A stretch of DNA of 64,000 bases from Actinophytocola sp963826035 (GTDB taxonomy: Bacteria; Actinomycetota; Actinomycetes; Mycobacteriales; Pseudonocardiaceae), in NCBI GenBank assembly GCA_963826035.1, contig CAWGVZ010000023.1:62001-126000 (forward strand). Reading direction: 5' to 3'. This document shows, in pieces, positions 16,644 through 25,265 of the stretch. Numbering within the stretch: position 1 is the stretch's first letter; the number at the start of each line of letters is the position of its first letter. A program made the translations under genes and the position numbers. Below the pieces are notes generated by a model. That model was given only the letters and a program-made list of their open reading frames with translations, had not been told where the DNA came from and ran no database searches.

Positions 16644-18622
16644 GTCGGGCCGCCTTGGCGGATCGAGACGAGTGCCTCGAAGAGCTCACCGAACACCGGC
16701 AGTACGCGCATGGCGGCGCCCCGGCCGATCGCCGCGGTTTCCGTGTCCCGCCATCGTCGCTGGTCCACCTCAGGCACCGGCCACCGCACGCGTACCCTGT
16801 TCACCCCGACGCGGGTGGCGTTCTGGGGTAGTGCGAACTCGACGCCGGACCAGCGGTCCGTCGCGGTCAGGGTGCCGATGGGCCGGTCGTTGAGCGAGAC
16901 GGGCGCACGATCGCCGCGCGGAGCGTTCGGCATGCGGTAGGTGAGCTGCAGCGTGCCGGGCCGGGGTTGGTCCAGGGCGAAGGCCAGCGTCTGGTCCCTT
17001 GTCGTGGCCTGCCGGTAGCCGCGTTGCGCTCCCTGGTTGGCGGGCCGGTGTCCCGGGCCCTCGGGTGCGGCCAGTAGGTCGACCTCGGTGGGCACGGTGG
17101 CGGGGGCTCGTCCGAGCACCGCGGACAGGCATTCGCGCAGCGTCCATAGTTCCGGGGCGTGGTCGCTCTTGAGTAGCTGGGGCCCGAAGAGGGTGGCGGC
17201 GAGCGGCGACGTGGCGAGCGTCCGAATTCCGGCGTGGCACCACATCGGACCGAATCCTTCCAGGACGTCGAGTAGCGCCGCCAGATACTCGGTGACCCGT
17301 GGGTCGGCGGCCACGGCGGCGCGCAGCCGCGGTGTCACCAGTTCCGCGGGGTTGCCGAACAGCGCGCCGAACACGGCGGCCGTGAGGTGTGCGGCGCCTC
17401 GGATCTCCGGCGGGATGCCGTCGCCGGTCGGGGTTGAGCCCGTCGGGTGGTCGAGCACCGCGTCGGCGATCGCCGCCATCGCCTTCTCCATGCCGTGGTC
17501 GGACAGGTGGCAGTAGCTGTACAGGTAGTCGGGGCTCGGCATTCCCGGGAGCTCCGCCGAGTCCAGGACGACGCGTAGGTCGACACAGGGAAAGTCGTGC
17601 TCGTGCGCGAGGTCGGCGAGCGCCTCCTGGACGTCCCGCAGGATTCGTGGCGTGTGCCAGACACCGAGTCCGACCAGGGTGTCCCTGGAGTCCTCCAGGC
17701 CGGCACGGGCTGTCTTGCCGTCGTTCTGCGCGATCGCCGCGGTGGCGTGCAGATAGCCGGGGATGGGGCTGGTGCCGCCGTCGAGCAGGCGTAGTCGCTC
17801 GGCAAGCAGGGCGACGTCGGTGAAGCGTCGCTCGCCCCGGGCGACGACGGCCTCGTCGTACAGGTCGTACCAGTGTCGCAGAGCGTCGGGTTCGAGCATC
17901 GGGACCTCGATGTCGGCCGGCGGTGCCCAGCCGGGCAGGTTGAACTCGGGGATCATCACCACGATCCGCGGGCCGCCGGCCGAGTGGAGTTCGACCAGGG
18001 CGTCGAGGACCTGACGCGTTCTCGGCAGCACAACCTCGGTGACGTAGGCGCGGCGGAGGGCCGCATAGCCGCCGGCACGCCACGCGTCGCCCAGGATGGC
18101 GCGCGTCGCGGGCGCGATCGGACGTGGCGGCCCGGTCCAGTCGTTGCCGGCGACCAACACCACCACCTCCGGCCGGGCGAGCGGCAGCTGACCGGTGAGC
18201 CGGCGGAGTTCCTCGACGCTGCCGCCTGTCTTCATCAGGTTGACGCACTGGAAGCCGCCTGGTGCGGCCGCGTCGAGCATCCGGGCGAGCACGTCCGTAC
18301 AGTCCAGCCCACGCGCGCTCGACTCCCCGACCAGCACCACCCGGCGGGCGTCGCCCGCGGGTGGCACGAAGTCGACGTCGGCCCAGCCCACCAGCTTGCT
18401 CGGAGGGAGTTCGCGCCGCCGCAGCGCAACGCCTCGCCCGTCGCGTTCGGCCTGCCACACACCGAGATGTGCCGAGTCCTGTGTGGCCAGTCGGTTGGTG
18501 GTGTCCGCGCGCTGGGCGGACGCGAGCCGTTGGAACTCGGCCAGGATGTCCGCGCCGCGCGAGTCGGCCAACAGGTGCGCGAGGCGCTGAGCGCGGGGCC
18601 GTAGACGTTCGTCGAAGGTCAT
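16640..18622 (-). CDS. SGNH/GDSL-type hydrolase, copy 1
   Basis: The protein is 660 residues from ATG 18622. An SGNH core lies at about 90-385: VVLVGESSARGLD (block I, GES rather than GDS), VVVLVAGNDW (AGND block) and YCHLSDHGMEKA with the catalytic Asp/His pattern. The N-terminal 90 residues and the C-terminal 270 are unassigned; the latter ends in a beta-rich stretch (LTYRMPNAPRG, VSLNDRPIGTL). It could be an esterase or O-acyltransferase acting on the sugar or peptide. A second copy, identical as translated up to FEALVSIR, lies inverted at 45.6-47.6 kb. The start region carries the shared promoter motif. Confidence 0.75.
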   Translation of the reverse strand: MTFDERLRPRAQRLAHLLADSRGADILAEFQRLASAQRADTTNRLATQDSAHLGVWQAERDGRGVALRRRELPPSKLVGWADVDFVPPAGDARRVVLVGESSARGLDCTDVLARMLDAAAPGGFQCVNLMKTGGSVEELRRLTGQLPLARPEVVVLVAGNDWTGPPRPIAPATRAILGDAWRAGGYAALRRAYVTEVVLPRTRQVLDALVELHSAGGPRIVVMIPEFNLPGWAPPADIEVPMLEPDALRHWYDLYDEAVVARGERRFTDVALLAERLRLLDGGTSPIPGYLHATAAIAQNDGKTARAGLEDSRDTLVGLGVWHTPRILRDVQEALADLAHEHDFPCVDLRVVLDSAELPGMPSPDYLYSYCHLSDHGMEKAMAAIADAVLDHPTGSTPTGDGIPPEIRGAAHLTAAVFGALFGNPAELVTPRLRAAVAADPRVTEYLAALLDVLEGFGPMWCHAGIRTLATSPLAATLFGPQLLKSDHAPELWTLRECLSAVLGRAPATVPTEVDLLAAPEGPGHRPANQGAQRGYRQATTRDQTLAFALDQPRPGTLQLTYRMPNAPRGDRAPVSLNDRPIGTLTATDRWSGVEFALPQNATRVGVNRVRVRWPVPEVDQRRWRDTETAAIGRGAAMRVLPVFGELFEALVSIRQGGPT

Positions 18623-18649
18623 CGGGCACCGCCTGTCCTGCTCGGCAGC
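16659..18649. repeat. 1,991-bp inverted duplication, arm 1
   Basis: This block, the whole SGNH hydrolase gene plus 27 bp upstream, recurs in opposite orientation at 45592-47582 with exactly the same length. Translations agree throughout, and the nucleotide stretches I compared by eye at both ends and in the middle were identical. The boundaries are sharp: beyond them the two loci are unrelated. Confidence 0.9.
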
Positions 18650-18694
18650 AGTGTCCCGCCGAAGGGACAACGCCACGGGATCGCGCCGTCCCAG

Positions 18695-18719
18695 ATATAA
18701 CATGTTTTCCTGTCGTGTT
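18695..18719 (-). promoter_or_regulatory. Shared promoter/operator motif, HldE/SGNH divergent region
   Basis: The 25-bp stretch is 22/25 identical to 2509-2533, with the AACATGTT core (18699-18706) and GTTTTCCTGTC. It sits between the divergent SGNH hydrolase gene (start 18622) and the hldE-like gene (start 18744) and could serve both. The copy of the hydrolase gene at 45.6 kb lacks this element because the duplication stops short of it. Confidence 0.5.
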
Positions 18720-18743
18720 ACCCGCAGTGGACGGGGGCTTCGG

Positions 18744-20216
18744 TTGAGATCCACGGATCTTTCCGGCCTGCTGAACGCATGGCCGGGGTGCCACGTCCTG
18801 GTGGTGGGCGACGCGTTGCTCGACGTCTACGTGCGCGGCGCGACGGCCGGGCTGTGCCGGGAGGCCCCGGTGCCGGTCCTCTCGGTGGACTCGGTCGACG
18901 AGGTGCCCGGTGCGGCCGCCAACACGGCGGCGAACGTGGCCGCACTCGGCGCGACGGCGACCCTGCTGGCCACCGTCGGCGACGACGGCGCCGGTACCCG
19001 GCTTCGAACGACACTGCGGCGCATGGGTGTGGACACCGAGTATCTCGTGACGGCGCTCGGCCGGCGGACGGTCGTGAAGCGCAGGGTCGTGGCGGACGGC
19101 CAGATCCTGCTCCGGCTCGACGAGGGCACCACCGAGCCCATCGACGGCGCGACGGAAACCGAGCTGTGCCAACGCCTCCTGGACGTTGCCCCCACGGCCG
19201 ACGTCGTCGTGGTCTGCGACTACGGGTGCGGGACGGTGACCAGTGACGTGGTCGCCGCGCTGGCGCGTTGCCGGTCCGGGCTCCCGGTACTGGTCCTGGA
19301 TGCCAAGGACCCGCGCGCGCACCGACGGTTGCGGCCGACGGTCATCACGCCGAACTACGGGGAGGCCGTGCACGCCGTCGGGTTGCCCGGCCTGGCCGAC
19401 CGCGACGCGCGGATGCGCCAGGTGCTGGAGATCGGTCCGGGACTGCTCGCGGCCGGCGGCGCCGACATGGCGGTGGTGACGCTGGACGTGGACGGTGCCG
19501 TGCTGTTCGAGCGCGACCGGCCCCCGTTCCACACGTCGGGTGGCGGGCGACCGGGCCGCGCCAGTGTCGGTGCCGTCGTCGGGGCCGGCGACGTGTTCAC
19601 CGCGGCCGTCGCGCTCGCGCTGGCCGCCGGAGCGGATCCACCGGCCGCGGTGGAGCTGGCCGCGATCGCGGCCACGACGGCCGACGCCACCGGCGGAACC
19701 GCACTGTGTTCCCGCGCCCGGCTCGACCGCGGGCTCGGTGGCGGCGACACGCTCCTGGCGCCCGAGGCGATGGCCGACTGGGTCGCGTCGGAGCGCCGGA
19801 ACGGTCGCCGGGTCGTGCTGACGAACGGGTGCTTCGATCTGCTGCACGAGGGCCATGTCGTGTTCCTCAGCCAGGCCAGGGCACTCGGGGACGTGCTCGT
19901 GGTCGGGGTCAACGACGACGCGAGCGTCCGGCGCCTCAAGGGCACCGGCCGGCCCGTCGTGGAGCTGGCCGGCCGGGTTCGGGTGCTCTCCGCGCTCAGC
20001 TGCGTCGACCAGGTCGTCGCCTTCGGCACCGACACCGCGGCGGAGTTGATCGCCCGACTGCGTCCCGACGCCTACGTGAAGGGCGGTGACTACACGCTCG
20101 ACACCCTGCCGGAGGCCCCGGTCCTGTCGGAGCTGGGCGTGCGGGTGCACTTCCTCGACCACGTGCCGGAGCGGTCGTCGACCCGGATCATCGAGCGGAT
20201 CCAGGCGCGGCGATGA
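18744..20216 (+). CDS. hldE: HldE-like bifunctional heptose kinase/nucleotidyltransferase
   Basis: The protein is about 490 residues from TTG 18744, preceded by GACGGGGGC. Residues 1-325 form a PfkB-type sugar kinase: CHVLVVGDALLDVYV, PGAAANTAANVAALGA and the catalytic GAGDVFTAAVALAL near 281. Residues about 345-490 form a cytidylyltransferase-like domain with TNGCFDLLHEGHVVFL (HxGH) and VKGGDYTLDTLPE. In bacteria HldE phosphorylates D-glycero-D-manno-heptose 7-phosphate and makes the ADP-sugar. In actinomycete clusters such enzymes feed heptose-derived or related sugars into glycosylated antibiotics. Its stop overlaps the start of the next gene (ATGA). Confidence 0.88.
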   Translation: MRSTDLSGLLNAWPGCHVLVVGDALLDVYVRGATAGLCREAPVPVLSVDSVDEVPGAAANTAANVAALGATATLLATVGDDGAGTRLRTTLRRMGVDTEYLVTALGRRTVVKRRVVADGQILLRLDEGTTEPIDGATETELCQRLLDVAPTADVVVVCDYGCGTVTSDVVAALARCRSGLPVLVLDAKDPRAHRRLRPTVITPNYGEAVHAVGLPGLADRDARMRQVLEIGPGLLAAGGADMAVVTLDVDGAVLFERDRPPFHTSGGGRPGRASVGAVVGAGDVFTAAVALALAAGADPPAAVELAAIAATTADATGGTALCSRARLDRGLGGGDTLLAPEAMADWVASERRNGRRVVLTNGCFDLLHEGHVVFLSQARALGDVLVVGVNDDASVRRLKGTGRPVVELAGRVRVLSALSCVDQVVAFGTDTAAELIARLRPDAYVKGGDYTLDTLPEAPVLSELGVRVHFLDHVPERSSTRIIERIQARR

Positions 20217-21724
20217 CCGCGCGGTTGACGGTCGCCGTCATCGGCGCGGGCTTCGGCGGGATAGCCATGGCCATCGCGCTCAAGCGAGCGGGCTTCGACG
20301 ACTTCACGGTGTTCGAGCAGGCCGACGGGCCGGGTGGCACCTGGCGCCACAACACCTATCCCGGTGCGAGCTGTGACATCCCGTCGCACCTCTACTGTTA
20401 CTCGTTCCGGCGCCACGACTGGTCCCGGACGCATTCGACCCAGGCCGAGATCCTCGCCTACATCGAACGGTGCGTCTACGAGTTCGGCATCCGCCCGCAC
20501 TGCCGGTTCGGCCTGGCCGTCACGAAACTCGAATGGCACGAGGACCGCGGCACGTGGCAGCTGTGGACCGACTCCGGGCACACGTTCAGCGCGAACGTCG
20601 TGGTGTGCGCGCTCGGCCTGTTCACCGTGCCGAAGATGCCCGACCTGCCTGGCCGGAACGAGTTCGGTGGCCCGGTGTTCCATACCGCGCGCTGGGAGCA
20701 CGGGCATGACCTGCGGGGCCGGCGGGTGGCCGTCATCGGCACCGGCCCGTCCGGCGCGCAGGTGGTCCCGAGTCTCGCCGCCGAGGTCGGCCGGCTGGAT
20801 GTGTACCAGCGCGAGCCGGGTTGGGTGCTGCCCAGAGACGAACGCATCCTCACCGCCGAGGAGCGGGCGGCGCTGCGGCGGCGGTTCGGTGGCTGGTACG
20901 AACGTGGGCGACTGTTCCGCGTCACCGACGGAATGGCGAGGGGACTCGATCCGGAGAGCCGGGGGAATCGCGAACTGGTGGCGCGAGCCAAGGCGTTTCT
21001 CGACGCGTCGGTCGACGATCCCTTGTTGCGCAAGGCGCTCACGCCCAGCCATCCAGCGTTCTGCAAGCGCGTGGTGTTCTCCGACGACTTCTACGCGACG
21101 TTGAACCGGCCGAACGTCGAACTGGTCCCGCACCGGGTCGAGCGGCTCACGCGGACCGGCATCGTCGCCGCCGACGGTGTCGAGCGTGCGGTGGACGCGA
21201 TCGTGTGCGGGACCGGCTTTCGCACCACGGACTACCTCGCGACGATCGACGTGCGCGGGCGGGACGGGCGCGGCCTGGCCGAGGTGTGGCGCGACGGACC
21301 GCAGGCGTTCCTCGGCATGGCCGTGTCGGGGTTTCCGAACCTGTTCATGCTCTATGGTCCGAACGCCGCCCCGCCGAGTACCTCGGTCATCTTTGTCCTC
21401 GAGCGGCAGGCCGAGTACGTGACTCGTGTGGTGCGGGGGATGCGCCGGTGGCGGCTCGCGGCGGTGGAGGTGCGGCCGTCGATCGAGGGGGCGTACAACC
21501 GTTGGCTGCAGGCGAGGCTGGCGGCCACGGCGTACACGGCGGGCTGTCACAACCACTATCGGCTGGCTTCCGGTCTGGTGGTGACGAGTTTTCCGTTCAC
21601 GGCCGCGACGTACTGGGGTCTGACCTTGTTGGGGAGTGGTTCGCTGTCACCGTTCTACCGGCGCACCAGGGCCGGTCGCGCGTGGGTCGGGGGGCGGCCG
21701 GCGCCGGATCGGGCGAGCACGTGA
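20213..21724 (+). CDS. Baeyer-Villiger-type flavin monooxygenase
   Basis: The 503-residue protein has a first dinucleotide-binding motif VIGAGFGGIAMAIALKRAG, the substrate-side PGGTWRHNTYPGASCDIPSHLY and a second motif VIGTGPSGAQVVPSLA. The fingerprint FGGPVFHTARW fits FxGxxxHxxxW of Baeyer-Villiger monooxygenases; N-hydroxylases are related. It probably uses FAD and NADPH in the cytoplasm to oxidise a pathway intermediate. Its ATG overlaps the hldE-like stop by 4 bp, which couples their expression. The last 100 codons are tandemly duplicated downstream. The stop codon lies at the duplication junction, so the original C-terminus may have been altered. Confidence 0.85.
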   Translation: MTARLTVAVIGAGFGGIAMAIALKRAGFDDFTVFEQADGPGGTWRHNTYPGASCDIPSHLYCYSFRRHDWSRTHSTQAEILAYIERCVYEFGIRPHCRFGLAVTKLEWHEDRGTWQLWTDSGHTFSANVVVCALGLFTVPKMPDLPGRNEFGGPVFHTARWEHGHDLRGRRVAVIGTGPSGAQVVPSLAAEVGRLDVYQREPGWVLPRDERILTAEERAALRRRFGGWYERGRLFRVTDGMARGLDPESRGNRELVARAKAFLDASVDDPLLRKALTPSHPAFCKRVVFSDDFYATLNRPNVELVPHRVERLTRTGIVAADGVERAVDAIVCGTGFRTTDYLATIDVRGRDGRGLAEVWRDGPQAFLGMAVSGFPNLFMLYGPNAAPPSTSVIFVLERQAEYVTRVVRGMRRWRLAAVEVRPSIEGAYNRWLQARLAATAYTAGCHNHYRLASGLVVTSFPFTAATYWGLTLLGSGSLSPFYRRTRAGRAWVGGRPAPDRAST

Positions 21725-22006
21725 CCCGTGTGGTGCGGGGGATGCGCCGGTGGCGGCTCGCGGCGGTGGAGGTGCGGCCGTCGATCGAGGGCGTACAACC
21801 GTTGGCTGCAGGCGAGGCTGGCGGCCACGGCGTACACGGCGGGCTGTCACAACCACTATCGACTGGCTTCCGGTCTGGTGGTGACGAGTTTTCCGTTCAC
21901 GGCCGCGACGTACTGGGGTCTGACCCTGTTGGGACGTGGTGCGCTGTTCTACCGGCGCACCGGGTCCGGTGTGCGGGTCAGTGGGCGACCGGATCGGGTG
22001 TCCGGG
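21417..22006 (+). repeat. Tandem duplication of the monooxygenase 3' end
   Basis: Unit 1 (21417-21717) is coding. Unit 2 (21718-22006) repeats it with substitutions and a 2-base loss in the run after GATCGAG, so it is frameshifted and non-coding. Stretches of more than 100 bases look identical between the units (for example around the TACACGGCGGGC region). Unit 2 ends exactly where the CTAG of the next short element starts. Confidence 0.85.
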
Positions 22007-22159
22007 CTAGTACTACAGGGCTAGATCACAGGGCTGGCTATCGTGCAGGGAACGACGCTTTCCCTGCGTTGACCGCAGTGAACAACGCTTTCCCTGCGTC
22101 GAGGCACCCGGCGTGGTGTCGTCGCAGGTCACGTCCGGTTCTGTCCCTGTAGTACTAGG
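22007..22159. mobile_element. Possible MITE related to the IS1634-like element at 38-43 kb
   Basis: CTAGTACTACAGGG (22007-22020) and its exact complement CCCTGTAGTACTAG (22146-22159) form 14-bp inverted ends about 150 bp apart. If TACTACAGGG is the terminus, CTAG would be the target duplication. The left 14 bases TACTACAGGGCTAG recur at 38290-38303, at the outer edge of the nested IS block. The right end provides the last codons (LVLQG) of the second VOC-glycosyltransferase. Origin from that IS is inference. Confidence 0.4.
22040..22107. repeat. Palindromic intergenic repeat between convergent genes
   Basis: Two units of GAACGACGCTTTC / GAACAACGCTTTC each sit inside a small hairpin (CAGGGAA...TTCCCTG) separated by GCGTTGACCGCAG. 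It lies between the convergent monooxygenase and second VOC-glycosyltransferase genes, so it is probably a bidirectional terminator of the same family as those at 15.6, 26.85 and 48.7-48.8 kb. Confidence 0.6.
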
Positions 22160-23649
22160 CGCAGGACGCGATCCGCGGTCGCTTCGTTCAGGCCGCGACC
22201 CTCGATGAGGTGCCGCCGGAATCGTTCGCGTGCCGTGGTCGGCTCCACACCGGAGGCCACCAGTTCGGCGGCGATGGTTTCCCGGTACTTCTCGTACTGG
22301 GGCGGGAGAGTGGTGCCGGTGCTGTCCAGCATCGCGTACTCCGCGGCGAGGTACAGCGCGCGGATGCCCGGTTCCTGGTGATGTGTCTTGTAGTAGCTGA
22401 CGCCGTAGAGGTGGAAGAGCTCGTCCGACATATCCTCCGGCCAGTGCCTCGGGTCGGTGCTCTCGGCGTCGGTCGGCATCGCGCACCGGCGTGCCAGTCG
22501 CCGGACCTGGTGGACGCGGTGGCCGATCGCCTGCGCCAGCACCTGGTACACCACGAGCGTGTTGTAGTAGGAGCCCTCGATGAACCGCGGGCGACCGTCT
22601 TCGCCGGCGGGCAGCACGGTCAGCATGAGCTCGCGCTCCCGCTCGGTCGGCACCTTCATGAAGCATCGCCGCGGCGGGAACTTCCGTGGCCCGCCGGTCC
22701 AGTCGTAGGTGCTCGGGCTCGCCGCGACGCCGTGGGATGCCATGGCGCGGATGACTTCGGCGTTGACGAACAGGAAATGCGTCGCCGCTACCCGGAAGTC
22801 CTGGCCGGAGTCCCAGGTCCACGTGCAGTTGATCGACGTCTCCGGGGAGATGTTCGTCATCTCGTCGAAGAGCTTCTCGTTGAGGACGAAGCAGTCGATG
22901 TCCAGCCAACCGAAGTCGTGCCGGTTCGTCGCGAACAGGAACTCCCACGCGGTGACGTCGTCGACGGGGAGCGCGATGTGGTGGACCGGCCGGTTCACCC
23001 GCTCGGCCAGCCACCGCCGCTCGTCCGGAGTGAGGCCCGCGCCGAGCAGCACGAGGTTGACCTCACGCGGCACGAAGCTCTCGGCGTGGCCGACCCAGTG
23101 CAACAGGTTCGAGGTGAAGAACATGTAGAAGACGTTCCGCTTGTCCGGCAAGCGATCGTAGAACCGCTGGAACTCGTCGAGCAGCGCACGCTCCTCGCGC
23201 CGCGATCGGCGTTTCCGCCATGCGCCGCGCAGCCGGGAGACGGGGGACTCCCGTGGCGCGTGCGCCGCGAAGAACGCCGCCGTGGACCGGCCGACGCAGA
23301 TGACGTTGCCGTACGGATCGGAGAAGTCGAAGCTGTCCCACCCGATGCCCTTGCCGTCGATCTTCCCCAGGGACGCCACCCCGCGGCCGCGCAATGCACT
23401 GTGGACGGCCTGGACATCGTCGACGAGCAGCAAGGCGTCCCAGGGCGGCCCGGCCGCCGGCGTCTGGTCAGGGGATCCAGCGACGTCCTGCAGCAGCAGC
23501 ATCGCGCCGTTCCTGCGGACGATGGCGAAGCTCGGCGGATTTCCCCCGAGCAGCGCCACCTGGTCGAATCCGAGGACATCCCGGTAGTACGCGGCCGCGG
23601 CGCGCGCGTCCCGCACCCGAACACATGGCACACCTGTGCTTGCGACCAT
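22129..23649 (-). CDS. VOC - GT-A glycosyltransferase-like fusion 2
   Basis: The 506-residue protein starts at ATG 23649. The VOC domain (1-130) contains VPCVRVRDARAAAAYYRDVLGF and FDFSDPYGNVICVGRS. The C-part (about 170-506) has NVFYMFFTSNLLHWVGHAE, VNLVLLGAGLTPDE, the DxD-like FGWLDIDCFVL and NCTWTWDSGQDFRVAATHFLFVN. It also has SYYNTLVVYQVLAQAIGHRVHQV and a C-terminal RRHLIEGRGLNEATADRVL, all shared with fusion 1. Two complete paralogues suggest two sugars, as in a disaccharide, but acceptors and donors are unknown. The last codons come from the putative MITE end. It diverges from the amidase gene with 73 bp between starts. Confidence 0.65.
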   Translation of the reverse strand: MVASTGVPCVRVRDARAAAAYYRDVLGFDQVALLGGNPPSFAIVRRNGAMLLLQDVAGSPDQTPAAGPPWDALLLVDDVQAVHSALRGRGVASLGKIDGKGIGWDSFDFSDPYGNVICVGRSTAAFFAAHAPRESPVSRLRGAWRKRRSRREERALLDEFQRFYDRLPDKRNVFYMFFTSNLLHWVGHAESFVPREVNLVLLGAGLTPDERRWLAERVNRPVHHIALPVDDVTAWEFLFATNRHDFGWLDIDCFVLNEKLFDEMTNISPETSINCTWTWDSGQDFRVAATHFLFVNAEVIRAMASHGVAASPSTYDWTGGPRKFPPRRCFMKVPTERERELMLTVLPAGEDGRPRFIEGSYYNTLVVYQVLAQAIGHRVHQVRRLARRCAMPTDAESTDPRHWPEDMSDELFHLYGVSYYKTHHQEPGIRALYLAAEYAMLDSTGTTLPPQYEKYRETIAAELVASGVEPTTARERFRRHLIEGRGLNEATADRVLRLVLQGQNRT

Positions 23650-23722
23650 TCGGGGACCGTACCGACCGGTGGAACCGCTGACTACCGCACGACGCGGTGG
23701 CCGTGGCCGCCCTCGGCCGGTC

Positions 23723-25216
23723 ATGATGCTCGGCGTGCTGGACGCCGCGACGATCCCCGAACTCCAGGCGCGGATGGCCGCCGGCACGCTGTCCGCGGTC
23801 GAGTTGATCGACGCCTACCTCGACCGGATCAGCCGGTTCGACTCGATGGTCAACGCCGTGATCGTCCTCAGCCCCGACGCCCGCCGGGACGCGGCCGCGG
23901 CCGACGACCGCCGGCGCGCCGGCCGGTGGTGTGGTCCGCTCGACGGGATACCCGTGCTGGTCAAGGACAGCGTGGACACGGCGGACCTGGCCACCTCGGC
24001 CGGCTCCCGGGCACTCATGGCCGCGCGCCCGGCGACCGACGCGACCCTGGTACGCCGGCTGCGTGACGCCGGGGCCGTGATCCTCGGCAAGACCAACCTG
24101 AGCGAGTGGGACAACTTTCGTTCGTGGCGCCCGACATCCGGGTGGTCCGGGGTGCTCGGGCAGACGAACAACCCCCACGTCCTCGATCGCAACCCGGGTG
24201 GCTCGTCGGCCGGGTCCGGCGCGGCGGTGGCCGCGGCCATGGCCCAGGTCGCCATCGGCACCGAGACCGACGGCTCGCTCGTCTGCCCGGCGGGACTCAC
24301 CGGGATCGTCGGACACAAACCGAGTCTGGGCCTCGTCTCCCGGGCCGGACTGGTACCGGTCTCCGCCGAGCAGGACACCGCCGGTCCCATGGGCCGCCAC
24401 GTCGTCGATGTGGCGATCACCCTCGGGGTGCTCCAGGGCCGGGACGCGCACGACGCCGCGACCGCGGCGTATCCCGCCGGACAGCCGGCGGACTACGCCG
24501 GGCTGCTCGACGCGGACTCGTTGCGTGGCAGGCGGATCGGCGTGTGGCGACTCGCCGGGTGCGTCGCGGCCGTCGACCGCGTCGTGTCGGCCGCGGTGCG
24601 GACGCTCGAGATCGCGGGCGCGGTCGTGGTCGACGTCGAACTCCCGGCGCAGGACGAGGTCGGCGCCAACAAGTTTCCCGCCCTGCTCGCCGAGTTCCGC
24701 CGGGACATCCAGCGATACCTGGACACCCGCACCGGTGTGCCGGCCACGCTGGCCGAGCTGGTCGAGTTCAACCGCGACGACCCGGTGGAGTTGTCCCGGT
24801 TCGGGCAGGAGATCTTCGAGTACGTGCTGACCGGGCCGTCGGTCGACGACCCGGAATACCGGGCCCGGCGGGAGACCGCGCTCGCGTTGGCCCGGCGGTC
24901 GATCGACGAGACGATGGCGACGTCCTCGGTAGACCTGATCGTGGCTCCCACGAACAGCCCGGCGTGGCGGACCGACTACGCCACCGGCGACCGGTTCGCG
25001 CTCAACTCGGCCTCACCCGCCGCGGTGGCGGGTTATCCGAGTGTGTCCGTGCCGGCCGGATTCGCCGGACCACTACCGATAGGCGTGTCGTTCATCGGGG
25101 GAAGATGGGCGGATGCGGACGTGCTGTCGGCGGCGTTCGCGTTCGAGCGAGCCAGATCCGCGCGACGGCCGCCACGATTCCTGCCGACAGTTCCTGACGA
25201 CACCGGACCGCCGTGA
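23723..25216 (+). CDS. Amidase-signature family hydrolase
   Basis: The 497-residue protein has the full amidase-signature triad: Lys in IPVLVKDSVDT (about residue 80), the cis-Ser in GGSSAGSGAAVAAAM (about 160) and the nucleophile in IGTETDGSLVCPA (about 183). Such enzymes cleave or form amide bonds in the cytoplasm. In a peptide pathway it could remove an acyl or amino acid cap, open an amide or hydrolyse a carboxamide. Length is normal for the family. Two adjacent ATG codons (23723 and 23726) are possible starts. It is followed by the ACP gene 49 bp on, probably in one operon. Confidence 0.9.
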   Translation: MMLGVLDAATIPELQARMAAGTLSAVELIDAYLDRISRFDSMVNAVIVLSPDARRDAAAADDRRRAGRWCGPLDGIPVLVKDSVDTADLATSAGSRALMAARPATDATLVRRLRDAGAVILGKTNLSEWDNFRSWRPTSGWSGVLGQTNNPHVLDRNPGGSSAGSGAAVAAAMAQVAIGTETDGSLVCPAGLTGIVGHKPSLGLVSRAGLVPVSAEQDTAGPMGRHVVDVAITLGVLQGRDAHDAATAAYPAGQPADYAGLLDADSLRGRRIGVWRLAGCVAAVDRVVSAAVRTLEIAGAVVVDVELPAQDEVGANKFPALLAEFRRDIQRYLDTRTGVPATLAELVEFNRDDPVELSRFGQEIFEYVLTGPSVDDPEYRARRETALALARRSIDETMATSSVDLIVAPTNSPAWRTDYATGDRFALNSASPAAVAGYPSVSVPAGFAGPLPIGVSFIGGRWADADVLSAAFAFERARSARRPPRFLPTVPDDTGPP

Positions 25217-25265
25217 GTACGATGACGACCTCTTGCACCGTGGTTTGGCAGGGGGCCGATAAACA

